Counted from the stretch's first letter, positions 8,321-16,393 are shown. The stretch is DNA of 27,811 bases from CAYYIS01 sp964470965 (GCA_964470965.1 CAYYIS010000062.1:1-27811); one strand, 5' to 3'. Program-made: numbers and translations. Notes: a model not told the origin generated them from the letters alone.

Positions 8321-9958
8321 ATGGAGCAGCGAGTTGTCATTATACACAGTCTGGCGTCCGTCATCGAAGATGTGTTCGGGGCACTCGATATTTTCTCTCC
8401 TCGTTTGACGGTGTCGACCGAGCCGTCTCTGGCAGTCAAACTGTGCGAACGATATCGTCCGGATTTGCTTGTTCTGGGTTGGGAGCCGGAACGTTTCGGT
8501 GGTATCGATACGTTTCGAACGCTAAACGAAACAATGCCGGATATGTTGACGGTGTGTGTCGCGCCGCCGGATGTAACGTCGGTTCCCGCGGAATATGTCT
8601 GCCACGGTGTCCGTTGCTGGCATCGTCTGCCGATCGATGGAGAACGACTCAGGGAGCAGGTGGAACGGTGTCTCTGGATCGCGCAGCCCAGGCAAGTGCT
8701 TGCAGATCTCACACGCGATATAGACGAACGTACCGGCAACCTGCATACGTTTCTCAAAATCAGCCGTGATATCACTGCGAACCTGCGTAATGATCTCGAT
8801 ACGTTGCTTCAGCGGATAGCCGAAGATACTTCCCGGATACTGAATGCGGAGCGGACCAGCCTGTTTATCTATGATCGAGAACATGACAGCCTGTGGTCGC
8901 GCGTTGCCGAGGGGGAAGGAGGACGGACCATAACGCTTGGGATGGATCAGTCCGGCATCGTGGTTCATGTGGCCAAAACGGGTCAGGCGCTCCATGTTGA
9001 GGACGCGTATAGGGAGCCACTGTTCAACCCTAATGTAGACCGGGTGACCGGCTACCACACCCGGAACATCCTGAGTTTTCCTGTGCGCAATGACCGGGGT
9101 GAACTCATTGGGGTTATCGAAACGCTGAACAAGATCAGTGGGACGTTTGATGACGCGGATGAACGGTTGCTATCCATCATGTCATTTCTGTTCGCCGTGG
9201 CTATCGAAAACGGACAGCTTTACGAAGCCCTTCGTCAACAGATCCGGGAGAACGAGACTCTTGAGTCGCAGAAGATTCAGGCGGATCGTCTGGCAGTGGT
9301 CGGCCAGATGGCCAGTAGTATTATTCATGACATCCGGAGTCCTCTGGGCATCATAAGAGGGTACGCGAAACTGGCGGTATCGGGTGAGGCCCCAACGGAA
9401 AAGCGCCAACGTTTCGCCAGCACCATCACCGCGGAGGTGGCCCGTCTGCACGAAATGGCGCGCGACCTCCAGGAATATTCAGAAGGCTCGCAGCCCATGG
9501 ACCCAGAGCAGATTCAGCTTGGGCCCTTCATCGAATCGTTTGTCCACCTTATCGAACCTGATTTCACCGATCGCGGCATTCATATCATCCATCATCTCCA
9601 GTATGAAGGAGATCTGATGCTGGATACCGAACGTATGAAGCGGGTCTTTCATAATATCTCCACCAACGCGGCGGAGGCGATGACCGATGGCGGGACATTC
9701 ATGGTGATCTCCGCGCAGGTCGGAAATATGGTGCATGTGGAGTTGCATGATACCGGTCCGGGCATCCCGGAGGAGATCCGGGATCGGCTGTTCGATCCGT
9801 TTGTCACCTCCGGCAAGACCAATGGCACCGGCCTCGGTCTTGCCGTGGTAAAACGCATTGTCCAAGAGCATAACGCGGACATCCATGTAGTGTCCACCAC
9901 TACCGGTACGACATTCACAATCCGATTTCCTTTGCCGGTGGGGGATCGTAACCTATGA
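8321..9958 (+). CDS. GAF-domain sensor histidine kinase with degenerate N-terminal receiver
   Basis: Cytoplasmic two-component kinase; no membrane segment. Residues 1-120 resemble a receiver fold, but the phosphoacceptor Asp position is Gly53 (LVLGWEPE) and the conserved KP is lost, so it is probably a dead receiver. A GAF domain follows (about 155-300, LNAERTSLFIYD to VAIENGQLYEAL), then a coiled linker. The HisKA H-box has His336 (SIIHDIRSPLG). The HATPase domain has the N-box HNISTNAAEA (Asn445/Asn449), the G1 box DTGPGIPEE, LFDPF and the G2 box TNGTGLGLAV, all intact. The ATG at 8321 follows AAGGCGA by 10 nt. It overlaps the next gene by 4 nt (ATGA). No response regulator is seen beside it. 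The ligand of the GAF domain is unknown. Confidence 0.93.
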   Translation: MEQRVVIIHSLASVIEDVFGALDIFSPRLTVSTEPSLAVKLCERYRPDLLVLGWEPERFGGIDTFRTLNETMPDMLTVCVAPPDVTSVPAEYVCHGVRCWHRLPIDGERLREQVERCLWIAQPRQVLADLTRDIDERTGNLHTFLKISRDITANLRNDLDTLLQRIAEDTSRILNAERTSLFIYDREHDSLWSRVAEGEGGRTITLGMDQSGIVVHVAKTGQALHVEDAYREPLFNPNVDRVTGYHTRNILSFPVRNDRGELIGVIETLNKISGTFDDADERLLSIMSFLFAVAIENGQLYEALRQQIRENETLESQKIQADRLAVVGQMASSIIHDIRSPLGIIRGYAKLAVSGEAPTEKRQRFASTITAEVARLHEMARDLQEYSEGSQPMDPEQIQLGPFIESFVHLIEPDFTDRGIHIIHHLQYEGDLMLDTERMKRVFHNISTNAAEAMTDGGTFMVISAQVGNMVHVELHDTGPGIPEEIRDRLFDPFVTSGKTNGTGLGLAVVKRIVQEHNADIHVVSTTTGTTFTIRFPLPVGDRNL

Positions 9959-11505
9959 AACTATTATTAATTCATAGCCCGGAAAACGAATGGATGCCGT
10001 CACAGGGTGTTGCCATGGACATTCAGGTTGCAGGATCCCTTGAAGAAGGTCTGAGCGCTTTGGCAGAGGAACGATACGACGCAGTGGTCGTAGAAGCTGC
10101 CAATCTCGGTGGAGATGGACGATTCAGGGAAACCTACACGACCACCCAAAGTCCTGCTTGCCACCTCCTTTTAGGTGTCTCACGAGACGAGGAGGTACCT
10201 GTGGAGACGCTCACCGGTGGTGTAGATGGATTCATCGAAAAACCGTTCCAGGAAGAAACGATTCTGGAGCTGGTAAAAGTGCGGCCCAAGACCGAGGTAG
10301 AAATTCTGAGGCAAAGAACCGAATTGAGACAGCAGGAAGAGAAAATCGCTACGCTGGTCACCATCAGCAATTTTATTGCGTCCAATCTGGAATTTGTTCC
10401 CTTACTGGCGGCCATTGCCGAGGAAACATCCAGGGCGCTTGAGGCTGAACGGACCACTATTTTTCTTTATCATGCGGACCAGGAGGAATTTGAAGCGGCT
10501 TATGCCGAGGGCCTCGGAGCGTATTCGTTCAGAATGCCGTCCACTCAGGGTATCGCAGGGAGAGTCGCCTCTACACGCAATTTGCTGAACGTGACGGACG
10601 CCTATAACAATACATATTTCAATGAAAAAATCGATCAACAGACCGGTTTTTGCACCCGATCCGTTCTGTCCGTACCGCTTATCAGTCCGATCGGTGACTT
10701 GATCGGTGTGGTGGAGTGCCTTAACAAGATCGAGGGTGTTTTCCGAGAGGCGGACGAGCAGATTTTCAGTATGCTTTCACCGCTCTACGCAGTAGCGATA
10801 GAAAATGCGCTTCTGTACCAGGATCTGATGGAGCAGGTCAGCCAGAACGAAAAGATGACCGCGGAAAAGATACACTCCGAACGTCTGGCGATCGTCGGTC
10901 GCATGGCTAATTCTGTCACCAAAGATTTTGCAGAGCCCATGGAAGAAATTGTCGAACACGCCCGTCGCCTCGGTCAGGAAAATCCGACTCCCCAAGAAAA
11001 AAACGAAACCTGCCATGCCATAGAACAGGTGGTAGATAATCTGGTCAGCCGGGCGCAGGGGCTGCTCGATTTCTCACGAGGCCCCCTGGGAGTTTCTAAA
11101 GACGTGGCCAGGTTAGGAGACCTTCTGGATGGCGTCAAAGTATTGCCAGGTGGTGACCAGACCACTATCCACCGGGGCCTGACTCGTGATACACTCATCC
11201 TGGTGGATCTGGAAAAAATCGTCCGGGCGTTATCGGGTGTTCTGGCAGCATTGCAGCAATTAAACCGCAAACCGATATCCGTAGGCTTTGAACCGACAGA
11301 AAACGGTATAGCAATTGTCATAGAGCCGTTAGAAGCTAATGTGTTGCAGGGCTTTATGAAAACACTCTTTGATCCCTTCTCGGGAATGGTGGTCGATCAT
11401 GACACAGGGTTGAGAATCCTTGGTGCACAACAAGTGATCCATGCGCATGAGGGGGTATTCGAGCGGCAGGCAAGCGGATTGAAAATTCAGATACCCACAG
11501 CATAA
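9955..11505 (+). CDS. degenerate paralogue of the upstream histidine kinase (GAF pseudokinase)
   Basis: Same plan as its upstream neighbour: receiver-like domain (1-110), GAF (about 140-290), HisKA-like helix and an HATPase-like remnant. Alignment by eye is close through the GAF and linker (AERT, GDLIGVVECLNKI, VAIEN, SERLAIVGRMANS). The catalytic parts are lost: the H-box His is Lys323 (SVTKDFAEP against SIIHDIRSP), the N-box asparagines are missing (SGVLAALQQ), and no DxGxG box remains. LFDPF and a broken G2 loop (DTGLRILG) survive. The receiver keeps EKPF but has Glu47 at the Asp position, which can mimic a phosphorylated Asp. It is a full-length, uninterrupted frame translationally coupled to the kinase, so it is probably a working sensory or regulatory partner and not a decaying gene. 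Confidence 0.85.
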   Translation: MKLLLIHSPENEWMPSQGVAMDIQVAGSLEEGLSALAEERYDAVVVEAANLGGDGRFRETYTTTQSPACHLLLGVSRDEEVPVETLTGGVDGFIEKPFQEETILELVKVRPKTEVEILRQRTELRQQEEKIATLVTISNFIASNLEFVPLLAAIAEETSRALEAERTTIFLYHADQEEFEAAYAEGLGAYSFRMPSTQGIAGRVASTRNLLNVTDAYNNTYFNEKIDQQTGFCTRSVLSVPLISPIGDLIGVVECLNKIEGVFREADEQIFSMLSPLYAVAIENALLYQDLMEQVSQNEKMTAEKIHSERLAIVGRMANSVTKDFAEPMEEIVEHARRLGQENPTPQEKNETCHAIEQVVDNLVSRAQGLLDFSRGPLGVSKDVARLGDLLDGVKVLPGGDQTTIHRGLTRDTLILVDLEKIVRALSGVLAALQQLNRKPISVGFEPTENGIAIVIEPLEANVLQGFMKTLFDPFSGMVVDHDTGLRILGAQQVIHAHEGVFERQASGLKIQIPTA

Positions 11506-11823
11506 ACAATGGGGTGCCAGTGGTCTTGCAATGGCCCAGGGAGAAGAAGTGGCCGTAAAGGAGATGATACGGAACGGATGCCCGGGCTAAGGATACTGGT
11601 CGTTGCCGGCATGGTAATGGNNNNNNNNNNNNNNNNNNNNNNNNNNNNNNNNNNNNNNNNNNNNNNNNNNNNNNNNNNNNNNNNNNNNNNNNNNNNNNNN
11701 NNNNNNNNNNNNNNNNNNNNGTAATGGTCGTCGATGAGGCAGAATGCCTTTTCGAAAATGTGTAACATGCAATTCAAAATGAAGCCCAATACTGGATTGC
11801 GCTAATGGAGATGGAGGTGAAAA
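11506..11823 (+). other. gene-poor interval containing the assembly gap
   Basis: This interval holds 115 nt of sequence, the 100-N gap and 103 nt up to the lipoprotein start. A short frame opens at 11578 (MPGLRILVVAGMVM) and runs into the gap; a 13-residue end (MVVDEAECLFENV, stop at 11765) leaves it. If the shared ends GTAATGG are overlapped, the two pieces join in one frame. No promoter or terminator is convincing. A missing gene, such as a response regulator, cannot be excluded. Confidence 0.6.
11621..11720. other. assembly gap of 100 N
   Basis: Exactly 100 N, the conventional size for a gap of unknown length. The left contig ends in GTAATGG (11614-11620) and the right one begins with GTAATGG (11721-11727), so the contigs may overlap there or both end inside a repeat. 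Confidence 0.98.
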
Positions 11824-12564
11824 ATGTCTGTGCCTTATCGTTGCATCCTGGTTGTAACAGGTGCCCTGGTCACGATGACCGCATCCGGGTGTTTCCTCTT
11901 CGGCGGTGGTGGAGGGGGCGAGCCACAGGAAACAGCCGCTGCCACAACGGCTGAACTTAGGGAAAACCCGATGGCGGCCAAGGAAACATTGTTCCGGCAG
12001 GCGGTAGGAATTCACGACGAGGGTGATCTGGAGCAGGCGATTCAGTTCTACAAGCAAGCCCTGAAGGATAATAAAAAGCATGCGCCGACCCACACCAATC
12101 TTGCACTGGCCTACATGCAGATGGGCGAGCGGGACGATGCCATCAAGTCATATAAAAAGGCTATAGAATACGGTACGCAAGATGAGGATGCTGCGTACAA
12201 TCTGGGCATACTGTACATGGAAAAAGAGAAGTGGGGCGACGCGGTTCAGGCATTCGAAAGCGCGATTGGCATGTATCCCGCCGATCAGGAGTTACGCATG
12301 GCACTGGGGAATGCCCTGGTCAAACGGAAGAAATATGATGAGGCGATCGCCACATATCAAGCGGCCATACAGATAAATCCGGAAGCGGCTCAACCTTATT
12401 ACAATCTGGCGTTGGCCAATGCAAAGATGAAAGATGTGAATTTAGATCAGGTCATAGAAAACTTCAAAATGTATGTAAAATATGCGCCTGAAAATGCTCA
12501 AGATACCGGACGGGTCACCGGTTGGATCGAGCAGCTGGGTGGTACTGCCGACGGTATGGAATAA
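11824..12564 (+). CDS. TPR-repeat lipoprotein
   Basis: A lipid-anchored envelope protein of 246 residues, probably a scaffold for protein contacts. The signal peptide ends in TASGC, making Cys23 the lipidated residue; a Gly-rich linker (FLFGGGGGGE) follows. Residues about 55-225 hold four to five tetratricopeptide repeats, e.g. APTHTNLALAYMQMGERDDA, DEDAAYNLGILYMEKEKWGD and AQPYYNLALANAKM. The start is supported by GGAGG 6 nt before the ATG. The leader is closely related to that of the lipoprotein at 16781, with identical TASGCFLFGGGG, so the two come from a duplication. The lytic transglycosylase-like gene starts 15 nt after its stop. No enzymatic motif is seen. Confidence 0.88.
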   Translation: MSVPYRCILVVTGALVTMTASGCFLFGGGGGGEPQETAAATTAELRENPMAAKETLFRQAVGIHDEGDLEQAIQFYKQALKDNKKHAPTHTNLALAYMQMGERDDAIKSYKKAIEYGTQDEDAAYNLGILYMEKEKWGDAVQAFESAIGMYPADQELRMALGNALVKRKKYDEAIATYQAAIQINPEAAQPYYNLALANAKMKDVNLDQVIENFKMYVKYAPENAQDTGRVTGWIEQLGGTADGME

Positions 12565-12579
12565 GGAAGGGAGCCTGCC

Positions 12580-13383
12580 TTGAATCTGGATCGACGCTTG
12601 TTTCTCGGTATGTCGGTTGCTTTGCCGTTTATTCCGAAAGGACTTCTGGAGGGGCCTGAGCCAAAGCCGGTCGCCTCGGTCGAGCAGTACCGGTACATCC
12701 TGAATAGGTTTCCTATCGAATCGTTCCTTCCGATTGTCGTGGAGGCATGCCGCGAGCAGCAATCCGTTTTTCCGCTGGAGCCTGAAGTGGAGGTGTCGCT
12801 GATTCGCCAGGAGTCCCTCTTTAATCCGAATGCGATTTCTCTTGCTGGAGCGGTCGGTATCGCACAGTTTATACCCGAAACCGCCCGGAACGAATACGGG
12901 ATGAAGGTTTACGTCACCGACGATTATACCGAGGGTGTGCGGTTGCGCAAACTGTTCCTGGAAGAAAACCGGAAGGTAAACGCTGCCCTGGGCAACAACC
13001 ATTTCAAACTGGTCGAACTTCATAAGCTCCGTGCGGATGAACTAGGCAAGCAGACTGAGACCCAGTTTGTACGGTACAAAATTGACCTTGAGAGGCAGAT
13101 CAAGGGGACGACGCCGATTGAGCGAATGGCCCTGGACCAGCGACTGGATCCGGAGCTTGCCATACGAAACGGCGCTCGTCACCTCGCCGAAGTCTGCCGG
13201 GCCTGTTCCGATCGGTTCGGAGGATCGGTTCGGCACAACGTTCTACGGGGCCTGGCAGCCTACAATGCGGGACTTGACCAGGTCTTTAAATTCGATGGTA
13301 TGCCGTTTCTTTTTCAAACCGTAGACTATGTCCGGAAAATAATGGTGATGTACGACCAGTTAATGACTGATCGAAAGGGGTAA
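12580..13383 (+). CDS. lytic transglycosylase-like (SLT domain) protein
   Basis: Probably cleaves the MurNAc-GlcNAc bond of peptidoglycan with 1,6-anhydro product formation. The SLT/goose-lysozyme core is present: IRQESLFNPNAIS with catalytic Glu78, then AGAVGIAQFIPETA, and late AAYNAG. Between the second and third motifs lies an unusually long, charged, helical insertion (about 105-195) that could contact a partner. The start is TTG at 12580, 6 nt after AAGGAAGGGAG. The N-terminus (LDRRLFLGMSVALPFIP) has twin arginines before a short hydrophobic run, so a Tat-type signal is possible though not certain; a Sec signal would be unusually weak. It is probably cotranscribed with the TPR lipoprotein before it. 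The family call is firm; the export route is inferred. Confidence 0.85.
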   Translation: MNLDRRLFLGMSVALPFIPKGLLEGPEPKPVASVEQYRYILNRFPIESFLPIVVEACREQQSVFPLEPEVEVSLIRQESLFNPNAISLAGAVGIAQFIPETARNEYGMKVYVTDDYTEGVRLRKLFLEENRKVNAALGNNHFKLVELHKLRADELGKQTETQFVRYKIDLERQIKGTTPIERMALDQRLDPELAIRNGARHLAEVCRACSDRFGGSVRHNVLRGLAAYNAGLDQVFKFDGMPFLFQTVDYVRKIMVMYDQLMTDRKG

Positions 13384-13395
13384 TGAGAAACTATA

Positions 13396-13424
13396 TTGAT
13401 TTTCCAGATACAATTAGTTATAGT
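13396..13424 (+). promoter_or_regulatory. promoter of the redox gene block
   Basis: TTGATT (13396-13401), a 17-nt spacer and TATAGT (13419-13424): five of six matches in the -10 box and four of six in the -35. It lies just after the transglycosylase stop and about 107 nt before the cytochrome c'-like gene, so the redox genes can be expressed apart from the genes upstream. Confidence 0.6.
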
Positions 13425-13531
13425 AATACAGATTTGTCGTGAGGACTGTTTCAGGCCCGTCACACGGACCGGAGACCCTGATGCAAAACACCTATAGATT
13501 ACCCTGTTTAACTTTTTCAAAAGGAGTTCGC

Positions 13532-13984
13532 ATGAAAGTTCATGTATACCGTTTATTGGTCGGTTTGTGCATGTTTTCCCTGGTCGCGGCAGTAACGATA
13601 ACCGCCTGTGGCGGCGGCGAACAAGAGACCGCGACGGAAGAAGCTCAACCCGCGGATGAGAACCTCAGCGTGCGCCAGGAAAAGATGAAACAGATCAGTG
13701 CCCTTTGCGGTGGCATTCAGAAGATGTTGAAGGACGGTTCGGTAGAAAATATAGCAGAAGATGCTCGTCAGCTCACAGCCATCATGATGGAAGTGGCCAC
13801 AATACCACCTCCGTTCGATACAGAGAAATACAAATTCTACGCCGCGGATTTCCAGACCAAATCCGACGCCCTGGCCAAGATGGCCGACACGGGATCTGTG
13901 GATGACTCAATACCGGCATTTATCACTTTGACCGAGACCTGTGGCGTATGCCATTACACGTGTAAATATCCTGTCGACCTTTAG
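13532..13984 (+). CDS. cytochrome c'-like monoheme lipoprotein
   Basis: A 150-residue lipid-anchored redox or gas-binding protein. The signal peptide ends in ITAC (Cys26 lipidated), followed by GGG and an acidic linker. The rest is predicted all-helical, with a single heme-binding CGVCH at residues 137-141 close to the C-terminus. That arrangement, a helical bundle with the CXXCH in the last helix, is that of cytochrome c' / c556. Residue Met46 or Met48 near the start of the helical part could be an axial ligand, but this is a guess. An extra Cys144 follows the motif (CGVCHYTC). The start at 13532 has AAAAGGAG 5 nt upstream; an in-frame ATG at 13439 would destroy the signal peptide. First gene after the promoter at 13396. 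Confidence 0.8.
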   Translation: MKVHVYRLLVGLCMFSLVAAVTITACGGGEQETATEEAQPADENLSVRQEKMKQISALCGGIQKMLKDGSVENIAEDARQLTAIMMEVATIPPPFDTEKYKFYAADFQTKSDALAKMADTGSVDDSIPAFITLTETCGVCHYTCKYPVDL

Positions 13985-14057
13985 TAGGTATAAGTAGTAG
14001 ACATAAGTTTTCTGATCTTGATGAGATGTTTGGTCCCAGGAGCGCACTAGTTCACTG

Positions 14058-15488
14058 ATGACAGATGTCGCCACGGTTCCGAGTATTCCTTCGGTCGAAA
14101 AGCTTGCTGAATTTGAGCTGTTTGCCGACCTTCCTGACAATCTTCTACAGATGACGCATGAGAATGCGTCTCTGTTGGAGGTTGCGCCGGATGAAAACGT
14201 TCTTTCCGAAGGGCAATATGAACGGGTGGTTTATCTGCTATTATCCGGTTATGTCCGGGTAAGCAGGGATTCCGACGAAGGGCCGTATTTCATAGGAAGT
14301 CTGAAACGGGGCGATTTCTTCGGTGCGATGAATCCGCTCTCCAACCAATCCTCTACTGTCTCGGTGACGGCCACGACAGACTGTGTTCTGCTCGAAATCT
14401 CCCAAAAGCTTTTAAAAGCGATTCTGATTGCCTCTCCACATGCGCAGGCGCTGGTTGACAGAACGTACAACGATCTAGCGCTACGTTCCGAGCTACGCCG
14501 CGTAAGTCTGTTCGAAGGTTTCAGTTCTCAGGATCTGGACCAGCTCGCTGCCACCGCTGAAATCGTGCGATTTTCAAAGGATGATGTCATCGTTCGGGAA
14601 GGCGATGAGGGAGATTCGATTTACATCGTCCGGAGCGGATTCGTCAAGATTGTCAAGGAACGTCCCGATTCCCATAAGGACTTGGTACTGGCGTATATGC
14701 GCGAAGGTCAGTATTTCGGGGAAATGGCATTGTTGCGGGATGAGAAACGAAGCGCATGGGTTATCTCCCTCAATGATACGGAGGTCATTCGTATCACCAA
14801 GGAGGATTTCCATGCGTTGCTGTCTGCCCATCCGGGACTTCGGCAGCAGATAGAAGAAGTAATCGTAAAACGTGATGAACACGAGCTGCAACTGAGGTCG
14901 GACCAGGATCTTGCGGATCAGATCGAGTTCGTGGTGAACGAGGGTTTGATGCAACAGAATACCGCCCTCGTGATCGATATGGATAAGTGTATCCATTGCG
15001 ACAACTGCTCCGATGCGTGCGCAGCGATCCATGACGGCCACTCGCTGCTCATACGGCACGGGCCTCAGCTGGACACGGATCAGGACAGCATGCTGTTTCC
15101 TACGTCCTGCCACCATTGTGAAGATCCACTTTGTCTGACGGGATGTAATTTCAACAGCATGGGACGGTCTCCCTCAGGTGAAATCAGTATTATCGAGGAG
15201 ACCTGCACCGGCTGTAATCTGTGCGCCAAGCTTTGTCCGTATGACACTATAGTGATGGTCCCACGGGAATCGGAGAGCAGGGTCGGATGGTTTGGGCGTT
15301 TCCTGGGCAAAAAGCCAGAGCCGGTGTTTGTGCCTACATCGCCTACCGGGAAGAAATACAAACGTCTGGCAATGCAATGTGATCTCTGCAATGATCGCCC
15401 CCATATGAACTGTGTCTATAATTGCCCGACAGGCGCCATTTTCCGTGTTAAACCCAATGAGTATTTTATCAGTGCCGAAAGTAACTGA
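14058..15488 (+). CDS. fusion of two cyclic-nucleotide-binding domains with a four-cluster [4Fe-4S] ferredoxin
   Basis: Predicted soluble cytoplasmic electron carrier gated by a nucleotide. The first CRP-type cNMP domain (about 18-130) has a degraded phosphate-binding cassette (FFGAMNPLSNQSS: the Glu and Arg are missing). The second (about 150-265) is intact: YFGEMALLRDEKRSAWV, with Glu222 and Arg231. Residues 305-476 are a DmsB/NrfC/HybA-like ferredoxin with 16 cysteines in four groups: 311-314-317-321, 351-354-359-363, 383-386-389-393 and 441-444-452-456. No helix-turn-helix exists, so it is not a CRP transcription factor. In the family such subunits pass electrons between a molybdoenzyme or hydrogenase and a membrane cytochrome b; here no such catalytic subunit is present, but a b-type membrane protein follows. 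The ribosome site (AGGAG) is 16 nt from the ATG, which is far. Confidence 0.88.
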   Translation: MTDVATVPSIPSVEKLAEFELFADLPDNLLQMTHENASLLEVAPDENVLSEGQYERVVYLLLSGYVRVSRDSDEGPYFIGSLKRGDFFGAMNPLSNQSSTVSVTATTDCVLLEISQKLLKAILIASPHAQALVDRTYNDLALRSELRRVSLFEGFSSQDLDQLAATAEIVRFSKDDVIVREGDEGDSIYIVRSGFVKIVKERPDSHKDLVLAYMREGQYFGEMALLRDEKRSAWVISLNDTEVIRITKEDFHALLSAHPGLRQQIEEVIVKRDEHELQLRSDQDLADQIEFVVNEGLMQQNTALVIDMDKCIHCDNCSDACAAIHDGHSLLIRHGPQLDTDQDSMLFPTSCHHCEDPLCLTGCNFNSMGRSPSGEISIIEETCTGCNLCAKLCPYDTIVMVPRESESRVGWFGRFLGKKPEPVFVPTSPTGKKYKRLAMQCDLCNDRPHMNCVYNCPTGAIFRVKPNEYFISAESN

Positions 15489-15527
15489 TAACACATGTGA
15501 GTCGTGACCTGTAAGCAGAATCCATGA

Positions 15528-15545
15528 GAACCGGTTCGACGGTTC
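15528..15545 (+). repeat. small inverted repeat between the ferredoxin fusion and the b-type protein
   Basis: GAACCG and CGGTTC form a perfect 6-bp stem around GTTCGA within the 93-nt spacer. No T-run follows, so it is not a terminator; it may be an mRNA stability hairpin. Confidence 0.35.
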
Positions 15546-15581
15546 AATCGTTCGTCAATCATTAACAAACCGGGCACGAAC

Positions 15582-16379
15582 ATGTACATCGTTAACCGCC
15601 GATGGTTGTACTCAACCATCGCAGTGTGTGTTGTATTGGTACTGGTTTACGTTGACTACACTATCTGGGATCTACCCCGGGGCGGCAGTTTTAAAGGATA
15701 CCTCCTGGGTATCGTGGGTGCTCTGCTGGTTGTAATACTGATGCTATTGCCGGCCCGAAAACGGCAGTATCAGCGGCCCGTCGGTTCTCTTGATTTATGG
15801 ATGCGATCCCATGTTTGTCTGGGAATCATCACGGCCTTGATAGTGGGTATGCATGCGGGTTTTCAGATGGTCGGAACGATTTCCGTCGGTCTGTCGTTGG
15901 TATTTATTCTCACACTGATAAGCGGCCTCATCGGAACCGTACTGTACGAAATATTGCCGTCCACAATCGCCAGGATGGGTAACAACACATTCCGGAAGCA
16001 GGCGCTCCTGGCCAGTAAAAAAGAGATGGGGCAGGAACTCGAAGAGTTATTGAAAGGCCAGACGGTCCAGTTTAAGGATGTCGTAACTAATATCTGGACC
16101 CGGAAGAAATATCCAGCTTCGTTTAATCCGTTTCATCTCGTTTCCTGGTGGCTGCGTCACCGTCGTATTCAGAACGAAGAGCAGGATAGCGGACAGCTGT
16201 CAGAATCGGAACAGGTTGTCTATTTGACCGCTGAAATGCTGCTGACCAGATTTGAACAGCTGGACCGGCAGATATTCTATCAGAAGATAGTCCGTCAGTG
16301 GCTCTGGTTGCATATTCCGCTTTCAGCGGCGCTGATGACATTGCTGCTTGTACATATTATAACGACACTATATTATTAG
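15582..16379 (+). CDS. diheme b-type cytochrome-like membrane protein
   Basis: A 265-residue integral membrane protein with five predicted transmembrane segments (about 8-26, 40-56, 76-93, 99-122 and 241-262) and a charged loop of about 115 residues before the last one. Two His-X13-His pairs, His77/His91 and His244/His258, lie in helices 3 and 5. That spacing places two histidines four helical turns apart on one face, the classic arrangement for two stacked bis-His b hemes. I do not recognise the exact family; cytochrome b561 or ferric-reductase-like folds are the nearest ideas. Placed between the iron-sulfur fusion and a triheme cytochrome c, it would be the membrane-crossing step of an electron path. 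The ribosome site is weak. No quinone site can be assigned. Confidence 0.7.
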   Translation: MYIVNRRWLYSTIAVCVVLVLVYVDYTIWDLPRGGSFKGYLLGIVGALLVVILMLLPARKRQYQRPVGSLDLWMRSHVCLGIITALIVGMHAGFQMVGTISVGLSLVFILTLISGLIGTVLYEILPSTIARMGNNTFRKQALLASKKEMGQELEELLKGQTVQFKDVVTNIWTRKKYPASFNPFHLVSWWLRHRRIQNEEQDSGQLSESEQVVYLTAEMLLTRFEQLDRQIFYQKIVRQWLWLHIPLSAALMTLLLVHIITTLYY

Positions 16380-16384
16380 AGGAG
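16378..16384 (+). promoter_or_regulatory. ribosome binding site with no ATG/GTG/TTG at the right distance
   Basis: AGAGGAG overlaps the stop codon of the b-type protein. In the frame of the triheme cytochrome the following codons are TAC, GGA, CTC, ATT, CGC, TAT, CTG; the ATT (16394) is 9 nt away, and the first GTG (16412) is 27 nt away. Confidence 0.55.
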
Positions 16385-16393
16385 TACGGACTC

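Noticed and set aside
14058..15488. Reading the cNMP-domain protein as a CRP/FNR-type transcription factor
   Set aside because: There is no helix-turn-helix; the C-terminal third is a four-cluster ferredoxin.
15492..15499. CACATGTG near the end of the cNMP-ferredoxin gene as a CRP site
   Set aside because: A lone 8-bp palindrome with no properly spaced second half-site or promoter.
16298..16393. A frameshift joining the b-type protein to the triheme cytochrome into one chain
   Set aside because: The b-type protein ends cleanly after helix 5 with a stop overlapping a ribosome site, and the next frame begins with its own membrane anchor.
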